A DNA stretch of 64,000 nt from Dermatemys mawii (lineage: Eukaryota; Chordata; Testudines; Dermatemydidae). The notes under the pieces were generated by a model. The model did not search any database. It was not told where the DNA came from and worked only from the letters and a program-made list of their open reading frames with translations. The position numbers were made by a program, and so were the translations under genes. This document shows, piece after piece, positions 13,264-28,200 of the stretch; position 1 is the first letter of the stretch; every line of letters begins with the position of its first letter. Where the stretch lies: positions 17,906,969 to 17,970,968 of the forward strand of contig ML677334.1 of the NCBI GenBank assembly GCA_007922305.1, in the 5' to 3' direction.

Positions 13264-16200
13264 GTAAGAACCATGAAATCGGAGGGAAACAGAGAGAGAG
13301 AGTGAGTGTGTGTGTATGTAGGCAAATGTAGCAAAACATGTGAAGTTTCCACTAGTACCTATTTTTACCTTCCAGTGGCAATGAACATCTAATTTACTTC
13401 AGATCCTGAGTGCTTTTGACTAGTGTCACCTTGAACAGGGAAGAATGTCTGTTTTGAGAAACTGTCAATGTGTTTGCCTATTTCAGAAAGATCCACTCTA
13501 ACAATTATCAGTTGTAATTGGGGAAGCCTTAGAAAATCTGCAACAGACTTTCTAGGCACCACTAAAGCATCAAGGCAAAGCAAGGTTATATTGACATAAG
13601 AGGATTAGGGAAGAAAGAGGCGGCTTGTGATCATGCTTCTCTCTGTGATCAAATCTGGTGTTAAAGCTAAAATTTACAATCCAATAAGAATAACCAGTGG
13701 CTTGTGAAAAGCAAGACTTCAAATGATTTTCTGTTGACTTCTGTGGTCTGAATCTCCTCTCATTTACACAGCTTCACTACAGTGTAATTCTATTGATTTA
13801 AATGCAGCAAATGCCTGATTTATATCAGTGTCAGAGCAGATCCTTACATTTAAAGACACGGGGTCTGATTCTCCATTAGCCTGCACCTTGTGTAGTTTAT
13901 TCCACCAGTACAAAGTCAGGCCAAAGCAGATATAAAGTGCTATCAAATTCAGGGATGCAAGGTATAGGCTAATAGAGAATCAAGCCTATGATGTTTTCAG
14001 TCACAGTTTACCTTTTGTCACACACTTTCATTCCCACTGCTTATCAAGACTGATATGGATGAAATAATTTTAACTCTGCTGTTTCAGCAACAAGTTTTGC
14101 CTATGTTGCCTGCAGTAAGTTGTAATTATGGCTTGAACAATACAGTTATGGTTTCCACACCTCTGGACGATCAGATGCTGTGGTGAGAAGCACAGCATAA
14201 ATGCAGAGAAATATGATAGATTAATGGATGGGTAAGTTGATACATAGAAAGATTAGATTACATTATAGTTTTTACTCACATCATCAGTTTTGACAGGCTG
14301 TATTAGGACCTGGGGAAAGTGACACATCTCTGTTTCATTCTTTTCTTTTAAGTTGTGCATTTTAGCAAACAAAATTTCAAAAGTCAAAGGGCCAGCTTTC
14401 GAATTGATTTATTTCTAGTATAACTCCATAGAGGTCTCGGTTACATGGTGTAAAATCAAAATAATTCCACTGACTTCAGTGGAATTATTTCTGATTTGGT
14501 GTTAGTGTGATTAACACCAAAGACAGTCCCATTGGCTTCAGTTATATTACTCCTGATTGACACTAAATGAGGCCCCCTTGAGTGTCTCACCATTTTGGCT
14601 TCATCATACTGTCTAACTTTTCTGTTTTTTGCCTCCTTTTTTATTTTTTTCTGCCCCCCCCCCCCCCTTTTCTTTTTCTTTTCTTTTGAGTGAAAGGAGT
14701 TAATATTTAATTCCCCCATAAATCCTTGTTTAAGAATAAGGGATCATTTTTTCTCAGTAACACCAGTGTAAAACTGAAATTATTTCAAATCTGCACTGGG
14801 GACTTGGAGCAGAATCTGGGTTTAAATTAATATATAAAACTGGTTAATTTTGGGGGGGGGCAGGTTGTGTAATTAACCAGATAAAAACTTAAATATAAAA
14901 AACTGCATGCAAAGTCCTCAGATGATCTGAGCTCCCACTCAGCACAGCTGAGGAAAGTGTGGCAAAGATAATTCTAAGCCACCTCTCTATCTGCCTTGAT
15001 CCTAGGATCTGCCCTTGACACAACTCAGAACAGACACAGGGCTGCTCTAATTTATGCCATGTACAATGGCCCTCTGTGTATCATTCTGATGGATAGAGAT
15101 TGCTGGAGTGCACATATTCTATCAGTGCTCCCTCCCTGATGGAAGGGGGAAGAGTGAATACCAGAAAGCCACTTATATCGGCTTTGCACCATGAAGTGTT
15201 CCCTTGTAACATACAAATCCCTTGCTGCTTCTTTAGAACATCATTCTAGTCCCCTTTGTGCCACTGGATTAGTACCAAGGAAACTCAGTCTACTCCAACT
15301 ACCCAGTAGTATTGGCTATGGAAAATGTGCCTCATAGTTAACTGAGAAATAAAAGGAAAGTATCTTTTGGGCAAGAAAAAGGAAAAGATTTCCAGGGCTT
15401 TAGTCAGCATAATGCTTGCGTTTTTCTATGATGCCTGAAGTTGTCATTTAGAGGTTAGTTTCAAAGTGTTACATGGTGTACATGTAGCTACATGACTCCC
15501 ATTAAAGTCTAAGTAGAGGTGAGTGGCCATTGTGATAAGTCAGAGGGAGACAAAAACTAATTTTCAGTGTCAGGCTTTTTCTGACTTCATCCAACAACCT
15601 TGAATGCTCCAGCATTTGAACTTTGGTTCCAGAGGAATTCAGGGCTCACTTCTTTGCATGTACCTCCCCACCCTTGTTTTAAAGGTTAACAGGCATATGA
15701 ACCTGGCAGCTGAACAAATGTGCAAAGGAGTGGGGAGGCCACAGGACACCTCCCACTGTGTGCCGTTGTGCTTCAATGCAGCACAATTACACTCCTCACA
15801 GAGCCCCTGCCCACATTAGACTCCCTAAAGAGACGGAAGGGGCGGAGGAGGTAGAGTCATGTCCCAGTGAGTGGAGCTGGTCGCGTGCACAAGGGAGTAT
15901 ATGCTGTGCTCTCTGGGGCACAGTTCCCTCCCTGAAATACCTCCTGGGGTGATTTCTCACTGCCCTTACGCAAGTCTGTGTTTATCAGACATAAATAAGC
16001 TCCCCAGTAGGTTTTTCCATCCTGCCCAAAGAAGGCTACTCAGACTGACATAGTTAATGCTTTCTCAGGGGCCACCTGCTTCATCTCTCCAGTAGCTCCT
16101 CTTTTACTGTGCAGAGAAAAATCCAAATAAATTCCTCCCAGCTCCAAGCCTGCCACATGGCGGCATGATGCTGCAGCAGCCACAGCACCGTGCCAACTTA

Positions 16201-19200
16201 AAATTGGATTTCTTTTCCAGCAGAGGAACTGCTACACTGTACACACCTATTTGTAAAACTGCAGTGTCAGAGGATTTGGTTTGTCACTGCAGTGATGTGA
16301 GATTCCATCTCTGCAATGATGGAATCTGTTAGATTTACAGTGTAGGCTGGAATGATAGAACCTTTCCTTTTGAAATGCTAAACGCATTGCAGAAGAAATC
16401 TCAGTTTCTTCCCCCTATCCCTCCAACCACACACAATTCACTTTTATGCTTCTCCTTTTTGCTCTGTCTGGAAACAATAGAATACGTGATAAGTAATGCT
16501 GACAGCAGTTTTGCAGTATAACAGCTAGCCTGTTTGGGACACAGTATCTTAACACACAACTGCAGCATAGGAGACCTTCCATTATCCTAAAATTGTTATT
16601 AATTGGCCAAATTTACAACATTGATTTCAAATCAGATTGTGTACAGGGAATATAATTTAGCAGTGAATTTGGCTCAATGTCTTTTTCGAGTCTCTTGAAC
16701 ATTAAAGTACAGCTTCCTATATTTTATTTGCTATTTAATGAATACTTTTTTATTAACACACCGGACACATCTCTTTCTCTCTGCCATAGCCAGTCAAATG
16801 TTACAGCTACACCTACCCAAGACATCATGCTAACACACAATACCAAACACCCTAAAAGAATAGGAAGTGGCTAAGTAGTTCTGAATCAAAATTTACAAGT
16901 CTACCCCTCCCGGAAAAGTCATGTTTACTAGATTCTAGACCAGAGGTGGGCAAACTGCAGCCCGCGGGCCATATGCAGCCCGCTGGCCATTTTTATCTGG
17001 CCTGCGAGCTTGGGCAGGGGGAATGGTGCCAGTGGCCCTGCGTTCCCGGCCCGGGATGCCGGGCCGAGCGTGGCAAGGCGCAGGGCCCCATGCTCCCAAG
17101 CCGGGGGACAGGCCGAGCGCTGCGAGCCACGGGGCCCCACACCCAGCTGAGCACAGTAAGCAAGGCGGGGATTAGGGGGGCTTAGGTGGTAGGGTCCTAG
17201 GTGGTGGTGGTTAGGGTCGGGGGTGGGGTATTGGGAAGGGGCAGTCAGGGAACACAGAGCAGGGGGGCTTAGATAGGGGGTGGGGTCCCAAGTGTGATGG
17301 TTAGGGTGAGTGGGTCTTGGGAGGGAGCAGTCAGGGAACAAAGAGCAGGGGGGCTTAGATGGGGATGGGGTTCTGTGGGGGAAGTCAGGAGGCGGGAAGT
17401 GGGTGTGAGTCAGATATTGGGCGGGGCCAGGCTGTTTGGGGAGGCATAGCCTTCCCTACCCAGCCCTCCGCACAATTTTGAACCCCAGTGTGGCCCTCGG
17501 GCCAAAAAGTTTGCCCACATCTGTTCTAGATCAATTTTCTGAGTTCTGAGTGTGTAGTGCAAGTGGTAACAACTACTGTCTTTTTGAATTAATCATCAGA
17601 TACCATTTTATAAAGGTATGCTAGTTTGTAGGGTGGCATCTGTGTTAATATTGGTAACAATAATCTGAATTTGGCTGCTTTGTTGATTCTGAATGTAGCT
17701 GGTTCTCCTGTTCTTCCCATGAAATGCTAGTGTTTCAGTGAAATGTCAAGACTCCAAAGAACACTGTCCAATTCCACATTAGCCACAGCAGAGTCCAGCA
17801 GCAAAGTGGTTAAATGACATGTCAATTACCAAACAAATTCACTGTCACCATCTGTATCTTTAGGTTTTTCAGCATGTAATAAAGAGGCTCCAGCTGTAAC
17901 TTTTAAACCAGTGTGATTCAGAGTAAGGCCAACAGAAGTGGATTTTTTTTAAGGGATCAGGTGGTCTGTGGGGAGAAGAACCTTAAAATGTGCTTTCACA
18001 CTTTTTTAAAAGAAATAGAAGTTACAAGTTTTAATACACATTTTTCACATTGTGCTGTGGATTTGATTATAAAATAAATCTACTGCCTCAACACTGTAAT
18101 TTTAATGTATGTTAAAGGAAACACTAGTGATTGATAGACCTCTATTTAGCTAATCTATATATTCTAAACAGTTTTGTGGGGGCACTCCCATTGGTGTTAC
18201 AGCATTGCTGAATCAGAGCACAATACAGTTCTTATCTAAATTAATGTGAAATGTCCACTAAATTCCATAGGGGTAGGCTGAAGGTCTGCATAGGTCACAC
18301 ATGGTGGTCTGGTAGGTTAGGGAGAAAAATAGCCTCCAAAAACTTATAGTATCATAAGGCCAGATCCATAGCTGAGAACAAATTGACATACCTCGGTTGA
18401 AGCAATGGGGCCACAGTGACTTACAATAGATGAGGGTCTGGCCCATAGGAATTAGAGACACATAGTATAAGGTGACCTAATCCATCCTCTAACAAATCTG
18501 AGGTTCTTCTATATTGAAATCAGAGGCAATTTTGTAATGTATAATTGTAGAATTTTGTCAGTTTAATTTTAAATGTCCCTGAAATGGGATTCCACCACTT
18601 TCCTCAGAAGAGTATTCCATTGACTAATAAACCTCACATCAGGACTTGGTTCCTGCTTTTAACCTAAATTTCTTCTTTAGTAATTTCATCCTGTTGCTCC
18701 TATTTATATCAATTTACTATTCTAAACAATTCCCCTCCATCCTTGATATTTGCTGGTCTACTAGACCAACGCTGCTCCTGTTGGTCACAGTTCAGTGATG
18801 CACTTACGCAACCCTCCTCATCAAGATATTTCTACACGTGTAAAGTTAAGAAAGTGCTTAACTACTCTGCTGAAGCTGGGCTATTATGCCCACCATTGTT
18901 TATTCATCCACCAATGCTGCAAATATATTTTTAAAAAATACAATCAAGCTTGACAAACAAAAAGCTATTCTTCATAAATCCATTCGATTATTGTTCATGG
19001 TTCTATTATCTTCCGAATGCTTAGGGCCTGATCTAACATGTTTCATTGATTTCATCAGGCGATAAGGCCCCAATCCTGCAAAGCATTTAAGAATGTGCTT
19101 ACATTGAAATTAAATTATTTGTTTGATCTTAAAATTTGTTCTAATATTTCACTAGGGTTAGATCTTTAACAGAATGGTAATTACCAGGGTGACTCTTGTA

Positions 19201-22200
19201 TCTGGTTTTGAAGATAATTAGTACAACATTTACTTTTCTTATGTACTTGTTGTGTTTCCAGTTATCCACAATTTCTCAGAACTGTTTACCAGTCATGCAA
19301 CAAATTCATTTGTTAATTCTCTTTAAAACTCTGGAATGCATTTAAAATCCACAGGATAGCTTGTATAGAGTCAAGTTCCAAACTGCTTGCCTTAGCAATT
19401 CTTTAATAATAGAAAGAAGTGGGTGAGGCAATATCTTTTATTGGACCAACTTCTGTTGTGAAAGAGACAAGAAGAGCTCTGTAGAGCTCTAACGCTTGTC
19501 TCTTTCACCAACAGGAGACTCTTTTTAAGTCTTTAACTTAAAGAAGTTCTGCTCAAAAGCAATTATTGAGTAGTCATTCACTCCATTCCACTCCTCATTC
19601 ACTAGTTGACTGAGGGCTTGTCTACACGACAAGTTACTGCCCAGCAAGCCAAGCTATAGCTTACCAGCTAGCTGTGCAGTGACATCCCCTGTGGGCACTG
19701 GTACAGCATACTGAAAAACCTGGAGTGCAGCTTGACAAACTTTCAGTAGGCCATAGAAGTGTCCACATGTGATGTTACTGCACAGCAAGTTGGTGCACTG
19801 TAGATTCATACCCTGGGCAGTAACTTGCTTTATAGACGAGCCCTTACTGTATTTAGTCCAGTACTTCTTTTGCCCATGGTATATTTTATAAGAGACAATC
19901 TCAGTCCTTTTATTCCTCTTTAGAAAGTATAAAGGTATTCTGCATGTTTTTGTTCTTATCTTTTCCCAAGCCTTAGCTCAGAGGTCTCCAAACTATGGGG
20001 CATGCCTCCCTAGGGGTCTCAGAGGAATATTCATGGGGATGCAGCATGGCCCAGGTCAGTCTCCGGCGGAGGGGAGAGGGAGCACCACCCAGCCCTGCTC
20101 CGGTGCCACCCCCAGCCTCAGCTCCCAGTCCCACACCTGGCCTCCCCATAGCAGCAGCTTTGCACCTGGCCCTGGTCCCAGACCTCCCCTCCACCCTGTT
20201 GAAAAGGGACTCTGGCAGCTCCAGTCAGCACTGCCAACCAGGCTGTTAAAAGTCCAGTTGGCGATGCTAAGACAGGCTAGTCCTTATCTGTCTTGACTGG
20301 CACCCGCTGCGCTGTGGAAGCAGCCAGCAGGTTCAGCTCCCAGGTAAGGGGCATGGAGCCCCAGCCCCAAGCACTGGCCAATGGGATCTGGGGGGCGGGG
20401 TGCAGTGCCTGTGGGCGAGAGCAGCACATGGAGCCTCCTGGCCCCCCCACCTAGGACCCAGACCTACTGTATGCTTCCGGGAAATGCACAGTGTGATGCC
20501 AGGACAGGCAGGAAGCCTGCCTTACCCTGCTGCACTGCTGACCAGAAACTGCTTGAGGTAAGATTGCACCCCAACCCTCTGCCCGAGCCCTGAGCCCCCT
20601 CAAACAGAGAGCACCTTCCTGCCCCCAAACCTCTCATCCCCAGCCCCAGAGCCCTCATCCCCTCCTGCACCCCAGCTCTCTGCCTCAACGCACAATTCCC
20701 TCCCACACTCAGAATCAGCCCCAGCCTGGAGCCCCCTCCTGAACCCCAAACTTCTGATCTCTGGCCCCATCCCAGAGCTCTCACCCCTTGCCACACTCCA
20801 ACCCCCTTATTCAACCTGCAGCCCCCTCCCACACTTCAAATCCCTTGGCCCCAGCCTAGAGCCTCCTCCTGTACCCCATACTCCTCATCCCCAGCCACAC
20901 CCCAGAGCCATCACCCCCTCCCTCACCCCAACTCCCTGCCCCAACCCAGAACCCCCTCCAGCATCCTGAACCAATACTTGATCCCACCCCAGAGACCACA
21001 CCCCCAGTTAGAGCCCTCACCCCCTGTCATACCCCAATGCCCCTGCCGCAGCTACATGAAAGTGAGAGAGAGTGAGAGAAAGTGAGCCAACGAGGGAGGG
21101 AGAATGTAGTGAGCGGAGGTGGGGCCTCGGGGAAGGGGCGGAACTAGGGTGTTTGATTTTGTGTGACTAGAAATACCCCCAGCTGTGGCCCAGCCTCAGC
21201 CCCCTGGCCCCTGTACACTTCCTGGCTCGGCTCAGAGGGGGGGGGGGGCATGGACAGGGGTAGGACATGGCATGACCCTGAAAAGTTTGGGGACCACTTC
21301 CTTAGCTGAGTATGGGCTTTATCTGAAGCCCACTGAAGTCAACAGAGAGACTGCCACAGACTTCTGTGAGCTTTGAATCAAAGCCCAAGAGCTTTCCTAT
21401 TTGGTTGCCTCCTGCTTTTTCCACAGATTTGGGGGTAGAAATGCAGGGGAGATTAACCTCAGTTTTGAACTTCTGCTATATGAATTATTTGCATCCTTCC
21501 ATATTAAATAACAAAAGAAAAAAATGTCTAAAACCAGCAGATTAATTTCAGTAGGGAGACCAAAATGTTCTGAAAACTAATTTTCATAGCAGTGTTCACA
21601 TATACATACCACATACACTCTATGCTTGTATCCTGATTAGATTGTGTTTTTGCAGCTCCATTCCGATATGGACAGAGGAGATGGATCAATCAAGTACATT
21701 CTCTCAGGAGAAGGAGCTGGCATTGTATTTACGATTGATGATACCACTGGGGACATTCATGCCATTCAGAGATTAGACCGAGAGGAGAGGTCCCAATACA
21801 CCCTGAGGGCTCAGGCCCTGGACAGACGGACAGGCAGGCCAATGGAACCAGAATCAGAGTTCATCATCAAAATCCAAGACATCAATGACAATGAACCCAA
21901 GTTCTTGGATGGACCTTATGTAGCCTCAGTTCCAGAAATGTCACCAGTAGGTAAGGTGGATTTAAGAACATAATTTTCATTATGATCAAATTAGAGTTAG
22001 TCACCAATACACAAATTACCCAAGTCATTGACCTCTACTTTGAGTCCTTTGTTCTGAATCATGGGGAAAACCTTCTCTAGAACATCTCTGGCTGCTGCAA
22101 GCAAGTGTATTTGGTTTACATCACCAGGTGCTGGTCCCACCCAGCATAGGAGGCATGTCAGGGGAAAGATGGGGGAAGGGAAGGGCATAGTTTCAATGTA

Positions 22201-25200
22201 ATATGCTCTGCCAGTCTGTATGTGTGTAATGGTCTCTTGAACACCCACTATGAGTCAGTGAAGGTTAGAGCACCTCTGAGCCTGATCTAGCTTATACCAG
22301 ACGTTGGAATTGCCCTTAGCTGCCCCCAGGATTGAAGATGTGCAAAGCTAGCGTTAAGCCACCCTTGACTTTCACTCCTTTCTGGTCCTGCACCAAGCTT
22401 AGCTCAGTGGACCCAAAGATCTGACCCAATCTATTTTATGCTGTTAGAAAGAGTGGGATCAAAGAGGAATTTATTGGATATTTTTTTCAGTACAGCCAGA
22501 ATGCAAACAGGAGGCTTCCTGGGACCTGAGCTAAACAGGAAAACACCTTTCCTTGTAAAACTTCTAGTTACCATGGAAAGTATTTTTTTTTTCAATTTTG
22601 TCAATTTTTCATTTCCTTGAAAGAAACAATTATTTTGTGGTGGCATAATGCTGACAAAGAAATACTACAAGATAAATCATCTGTTGTGTGCTTACAAGTA
22701 GGGCAGAGCACCACACAGTGTAGGGGCACCGGCCTTCAAGCAGGGCGGAGCACCAAACAGTCTGACATCCTAGCTCTGCAGATGGCAGGCAAACGCAGGC
22801 CTCTTGCAATAAGGTGGGGAGGCTGGCAGCAGGGAGTAATAAGGGGACTCGGGCCCATCCTACTCCACCGGGTCCCAGCCCAGGGCCCTAAGAGTGGCGG
22901 AGTGTTCTGGGGATCCAGCCAAAACATGCTGACATGGATTCAGGCAACAACAGAACCGGACTACAGTGTGGTGTCCCTGGGCTACTTCCTAAATTCCCCA
23001 CATGGTGTACCTGTGTCTCGGGGTCATCCTCCATCTCGTTGGGGTACATGGCTAATGACAGTCCCAGCAATTCCTCAACATTCCTAGCAGCGGGAAGCTC
23101 TGCCAAGTCCTCAGCACTGCAGGGATCCTCTTCAGACTCAGGTGGAAGGCATCTGTGTCCTCCTGTGGCTCCAGCCTAGCTGAGCTGCAGACCTTGTCTT
23201 TTATACTTCCTGTCCACCCCTCTGCTTCCGGTGGGATGGGTGCAGATGTCCTGGTTCCACCCACCAGAAGGTGGCCAGGGATCAGTCTCAGAGGGAGGCC
23301 ATGCCGCCTCACTACAATGGCACACATTAAATGAATTAAAAACTGGCTAACTGATAGGGCTCAAAATGTAACTGTAAATGGGGAATCATCATCTAATGGA
23401 TTTGTTTTCAGTGGGGTCCTGCAAGAATCGGTTCTTGGACTTTCACTATTTAATGTTTTTATCAGGGACCTAGAAGAAAACATAAAAGCATCACTGATCA
23501 AGTTTGTACATGACACAAAAACTGGAGGGAGTGGTACATAATGAAAAAAAAAGACAGGTCACTGATTCAGAGAGATCTGGATTGCAACTGGGTGCAAGAA
23601 AACTTAGTATGGCTAAGTGTAAATGTATACATCTCGGAACTAAGAATGCAGGCCATATTTAGGGGATGCAGGGTGGGGAATGCTATCCTGGGAATCAGTA
23701 ACTCTGAAAAGGAATGTGGTCGGGGGAGGGGGAGATAATCAGCTCGGTGTGAAATCCCAATGTGCCAAAAGAGCTAATCTGATACTGGGATACTTAAACA
23801 GAGGAATCTCCAGTGGGAGAGCTTATTTTACCTCTGTATTTGGTAGTGTTGCAGCCACTGCTGGAAAACTGTGTCCAGTTCTGGTGTCCACAATTCAAGG
23901 AAGATATTGAAAAATTGGAGAGGGTTCAGAGAAAAGCCACAAAAATGATTAAAGAATTAGGAGACATGCCTTATAATTGACTCAAGGAGCTCAATCTATT
24001 TAGAGATAACTTGATTTCAGTCTATTAATATCTATATGGGGAACAAGTATTTAATAGTGGGCTTTTCAGTCAAGAGAAAGGTATAGCATGATCCACTGGT
24101 TGAAAGTTGAAGTTAGATAAATTCAGACTAGAAATAAGTCATAATTTTATAACAATGAGGGTAATTACCATTGGAATAGTTTACCAAGGTTCATGGTGGA
24201 TTCTCCACCACAGACAATTTTTAAGTCAAGACCAGATATTTTTCTAAAAGATCTGCTCTGGAAATTATTCTGGGAAAGTTCTGTGGCCTGTGTTATACTA
24301 GAGGTCAGACTAGGATACTCACAGTGTTCCCTTCTGGTCTTGTAATCCATGAATCTATGCAAGCCGATATAATAGAACATTTGTTATGGATTAAAACTTG
24401 TTAGATCTGTGTTCTTTCTTCCCAGGTATGAATTTAATAAGGGTCTACCCTCTTGTTGTTTGTTTGTGGTTTTTTTTCAGGCACCTCTGTTATCCAGGTG
24501 ACAGCAACAGATGCTGATGATCCAACCTATGGGAACAGTGCCAGAGTAGTCTACAGTATTCTCCAGGGGCAACCATATTTCTCTGTGGACTCCAGAACAG
24601 GTATTTTATTTCAACAAGAAATCAGCCAAAAAGTATGACTTCTCTTAGCTTTCATTCACTATGGACCACATTCTTTCTCAAGGAAACAATGAGTATTAAA
24701 AACCAGATGGACACAGGAGAGCAAAACCAGTGGGGCAGAAAGAAATTTAAAAGACAAAACACACTACCCAAGTCTTATTTCTGTATATAAGAGCCAGGAT
24801 ATAACAGTTTTATGCTGGATGTTAAGCATCATTGCAATAGAGATCTTCAGAGCAAGAATATGCTCTCTGCGGTAATCTAAATTACCAAATTCTGCATTAG
24901 TGGAGTCGGGGTTATTTTGTGCTGTTCCTGTTCTTGTAGGCTATTATTTCAATATCTGGTTGTTCACAAATCCACATGTAAAAAAACCTTTATACCAGTG
25001 GAGGTAAGAAAGTAGAAGCAAACAAATGCAGTTAGCTGGAGTAGTCCTACTTAAGGGTTTATTTATTAACAGCCATAGATTTATGCACAGGACACTGCAT
25101 ATGACACCCACCCACATAATGTCTGTATCACAGGAGGAATTGTACATTTTTTGACAACTCCCAGGGGCCAACTGTAGTGTTAAAGTCCAAAACTCATGAG

Positions 25201-28200
25201 AGGATATTTATTGTTAAACCCTAGGGGAACAAAATAAAAAGAAATACCATATAACACTCTTTTGAAAGTTATCAGGAGATTAAATCTGTCCATTATCCAA
25301 GAAGACACGTAGTTACGTTTTGTTCTTTCCTGAGCCCGATTATACATAGACAAAACAGACCTATTTATTTCATATTCGGGTTATAAACCATAGAATGAGA
25401 AAGCCCTTAATCATTTTTGTTTTCAGATACCTAAGAATTTCTAGGAGGGTGAAGTGAGGACATTTGCTGTATTAAGGGGCAGAGAAGGGACACAGTCTAT
25501 AAAGTATTCACGCAGAGGGCCCATTTTGCAAAGATGCTAAGCACTTTCACATCCCAGTGGGAACTGAAGATCTACAGCACATAATGGGCAGTGCTCAACT
25601 TCTTGCAGAATCAGGCTCATAAAAACTGCAGGTGGCAACATTTAAACTGTGCACTTGTGAATTGTTTGTGTTAGTCTCTATCTCTTTCTTAGTATATAGG
25701 ATGATACTTGCCACTGCAGTATCATTTTAGTGCTGTTTTGTTAAGCCCCCACATATAGGCCTTGTCTACACTACCGGCTGATCGACGCGTAGAGATCAAT
25801 CTATCGGGGATCGATTTATCACATCAGGACACGATAAATCAATCCCCAGAGGCACTCCCGTCGACTCCGGAACTCCAGCTCATCAAAGGCGCAAGGCAGA
25901 GTCGAACAGGGAGCCTGCTGTCAATCGCTGCCACTATGAGGACAGCAGGTAAGTCAACCTAAGATGCATCGACTTCAGTTACGCTATTCACATAGCTGAA
26001 GTTGCGTATCTTAGGTCGACCCTCCCTGCTAGTGTAGACCAGGCCATAGTATGTCTGCTAAAAGTAATCACTAAAAGTATGTAGAATTCATCAAGGGCCA
26101 TCCAGTATTTTGAAAAAAGAAAAGACAAAAAGACTTTAAAGCCTTAAGAAGGAAAGAGAGGCACTGAGGTGAGGATGAGAATAGCTTAAATAAAGAAGAG
26201 GTCAGTTACACTACCAGAATCCCTGAAGCAAGAGACCAAGAGAGAGAGCTAAGGAAGCGCTATCTAAAAGTCCAGAGAGCTATAGCCTTGTGAGTTCCTG
26301 TTTTTATAACCAAAAGCAGCAGTCTGCTCTAGTGAGTCAGCAAGGGCAGTAGCTGCATTAGAGGGATCTTTGCAGACTGTATAAGAGATGTATTGCTGCC
26401 ACCTCATGTTCTTTTTCAGTAATGTTACCATAAAAGAAAGAAGACTGCATTGAACTGGATTTTTGTGTAATTACCAATAGCAATTTCTGTGCTCCCAACC
26501 CTGAGATGTGAATTACAAAATAAACTATCAGTCTTTCTTAATAGAATATTCATAGGAGACAAAATGGAGACTGAGGGTCAAATTCCATTCTCATTTACAC
26601 TAGAGGTGATGTAAATTAACTCCATTGGCTTCATTTGAATCACTCTATATCTATACTGGGATGATTGAGAGCAGAGTCTGATCCCATTCTTTTAAATTAG
26701 AAGCAATTGTGTTTGTTTCTTTTTTATTAAAATAAGCTCTGTCCAGTTTTGCGTATTTGTTTAAACAGAATTTATTTTCTGTCCTAAAACCTCTTTAAAA
26801 AAATCTTACAGGCTTAATTAGGACAGCTCTAATGAACATGGACAGAGAAGCAAAAGACTATTATGAAGTGATTATCCAGGCCAAGGATATGGGTGGACAG
26901 CTGGGAGGGTTAGCTGGGACAACTACAGTCAACATCACCCTCTCTGATGTCAATGACAATCCACCCAGATTTCCACAGAGTGAGTATCTGCTACATTACA
27001 ATGGTACTGAAGAGGAACAATGGGTTGAAATACTTGCATGATGAATATCTGCACTTACTTTGACCTTTTCAAATAGAATCAATCCATGACTAGAGTAGGG
27101 TACAAAACAATTTTCTTATCCCCCTGAGCATTTTTGAAACTTTTTATTGTTTCAAAACAGGATGAAAAGTCAAAATCTCAAAAAAAATTCTGAGAAAACA
27201 AATATCAGATCTTATTATTGTTTCAATAATTTCAAAACATGTATTAATTTTGACATATTAAAATCTTATTTTAATGAAAAGGTTTTTTCAAATTGAAAAA
27301 CTAAACTTTTTGTTTAGAACATGTCAAAGCATCCCATTTTGACATTTCCAAATTTTTCTAAAAAAGTTTGAATCAGAATATTTGTCAGAACTGAGCTTTT
27401 CCTGCAAACAGTTTTAGTTTAGACAAATTGACATTTTCCAAGCCAAAAAATAAAAATAAAAATATCGACCAGCTGTATCCCTGACTTCCTTTTTTTTACC
27501 TATTTATTTTGGTATTCATGGTTTTGTTTTCCCTTTTTAAATTTAGGAAATCAGGGGCATTCCTTTATCCCTGGATTAGATACTGCAGGGCTTTGCAAGT
27601 GGGTTTCCATGTACTGCTCATGTTTTCTCATCCTTGGCATGGAAGGATGTCTGTCTCAAGGGTTGGGAGGGAGGAGAGAGAAATGGATTTAATTCAGCAA
27701 TTCAGTTTAGCCTCTTCTCTTTATGAGAGTCTGTTGTTTGTGCTGAATAGTATGGAATAGTATTGCACGCAGACTGTTCCCCAGCAAAAATTCAGCTGAA
27801 CTCACCAAAAGATTATTTAAAGTCTAAGGCAGGGGTGGGCAAACTTTTTGGCCTGAGGGCCACACTGGGCTTCAAAATTGTGCAGAGGGCCGGGTACGGA
27901 AGGCCCCGCCACCTATCTGACCCCCACCCACTTCCTGCCCCCCCGACTACCCCCCTCAGAACCCCTACCCGTCTAACCCCACCTTTCCTTGTCCCCTGAT
28001 CTCCTAGAGACCCCCCCACTCTAATTGCCCCCCAGGACCCCATCCCCTATCTAGCCCCCCTTCTATCTGTTCCTTGACTGCCCCCTCCCGAGATCCCCCA
28101 CACCCACTCTAACTACCCCCCCACAACTGGCTTACCTGCTCAGCCGGGTGTGGGGCCCCGCGGCTCACAGCGGTCCGCCCAGCCGCACGTCTTCCGCATT

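Larger units (their letters stand above)
13264..21655 (+). other. CDH20: CDH20 intron after first coding exon (8.4 kb)
   Basis: Starts GTAAGA and ends TTTTTGCAG. It holds repeats listed separately between 16941 and 21299, a poly-C run near 14655-14667 and a G run near 14853. Pieces of an ancient repeat occur at about 13745-13930 and 14445-14570. The rest, including 14900-16900 and 17530-18470, shows nothing I can name. Confidence 0.85.
21951..24480 (+). other. CDH20: CDH20 intron 2 (2.5 kb)
   Basis: Bordered by GTAAGG and TTTTTTTCAG. 21951-22650 shows nothing recognisable except weak old-repeat similarity at about 22240-22420. The rest is a possible LTR-like segment and a CR1 copy. Confidence 0.8.

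Noticed and set aside
22617..23087. 156-codon + ORF
   Set aside because: Lies in the GC-rich LTR-like block, and the reverse strand is equally open; no family resemblance.
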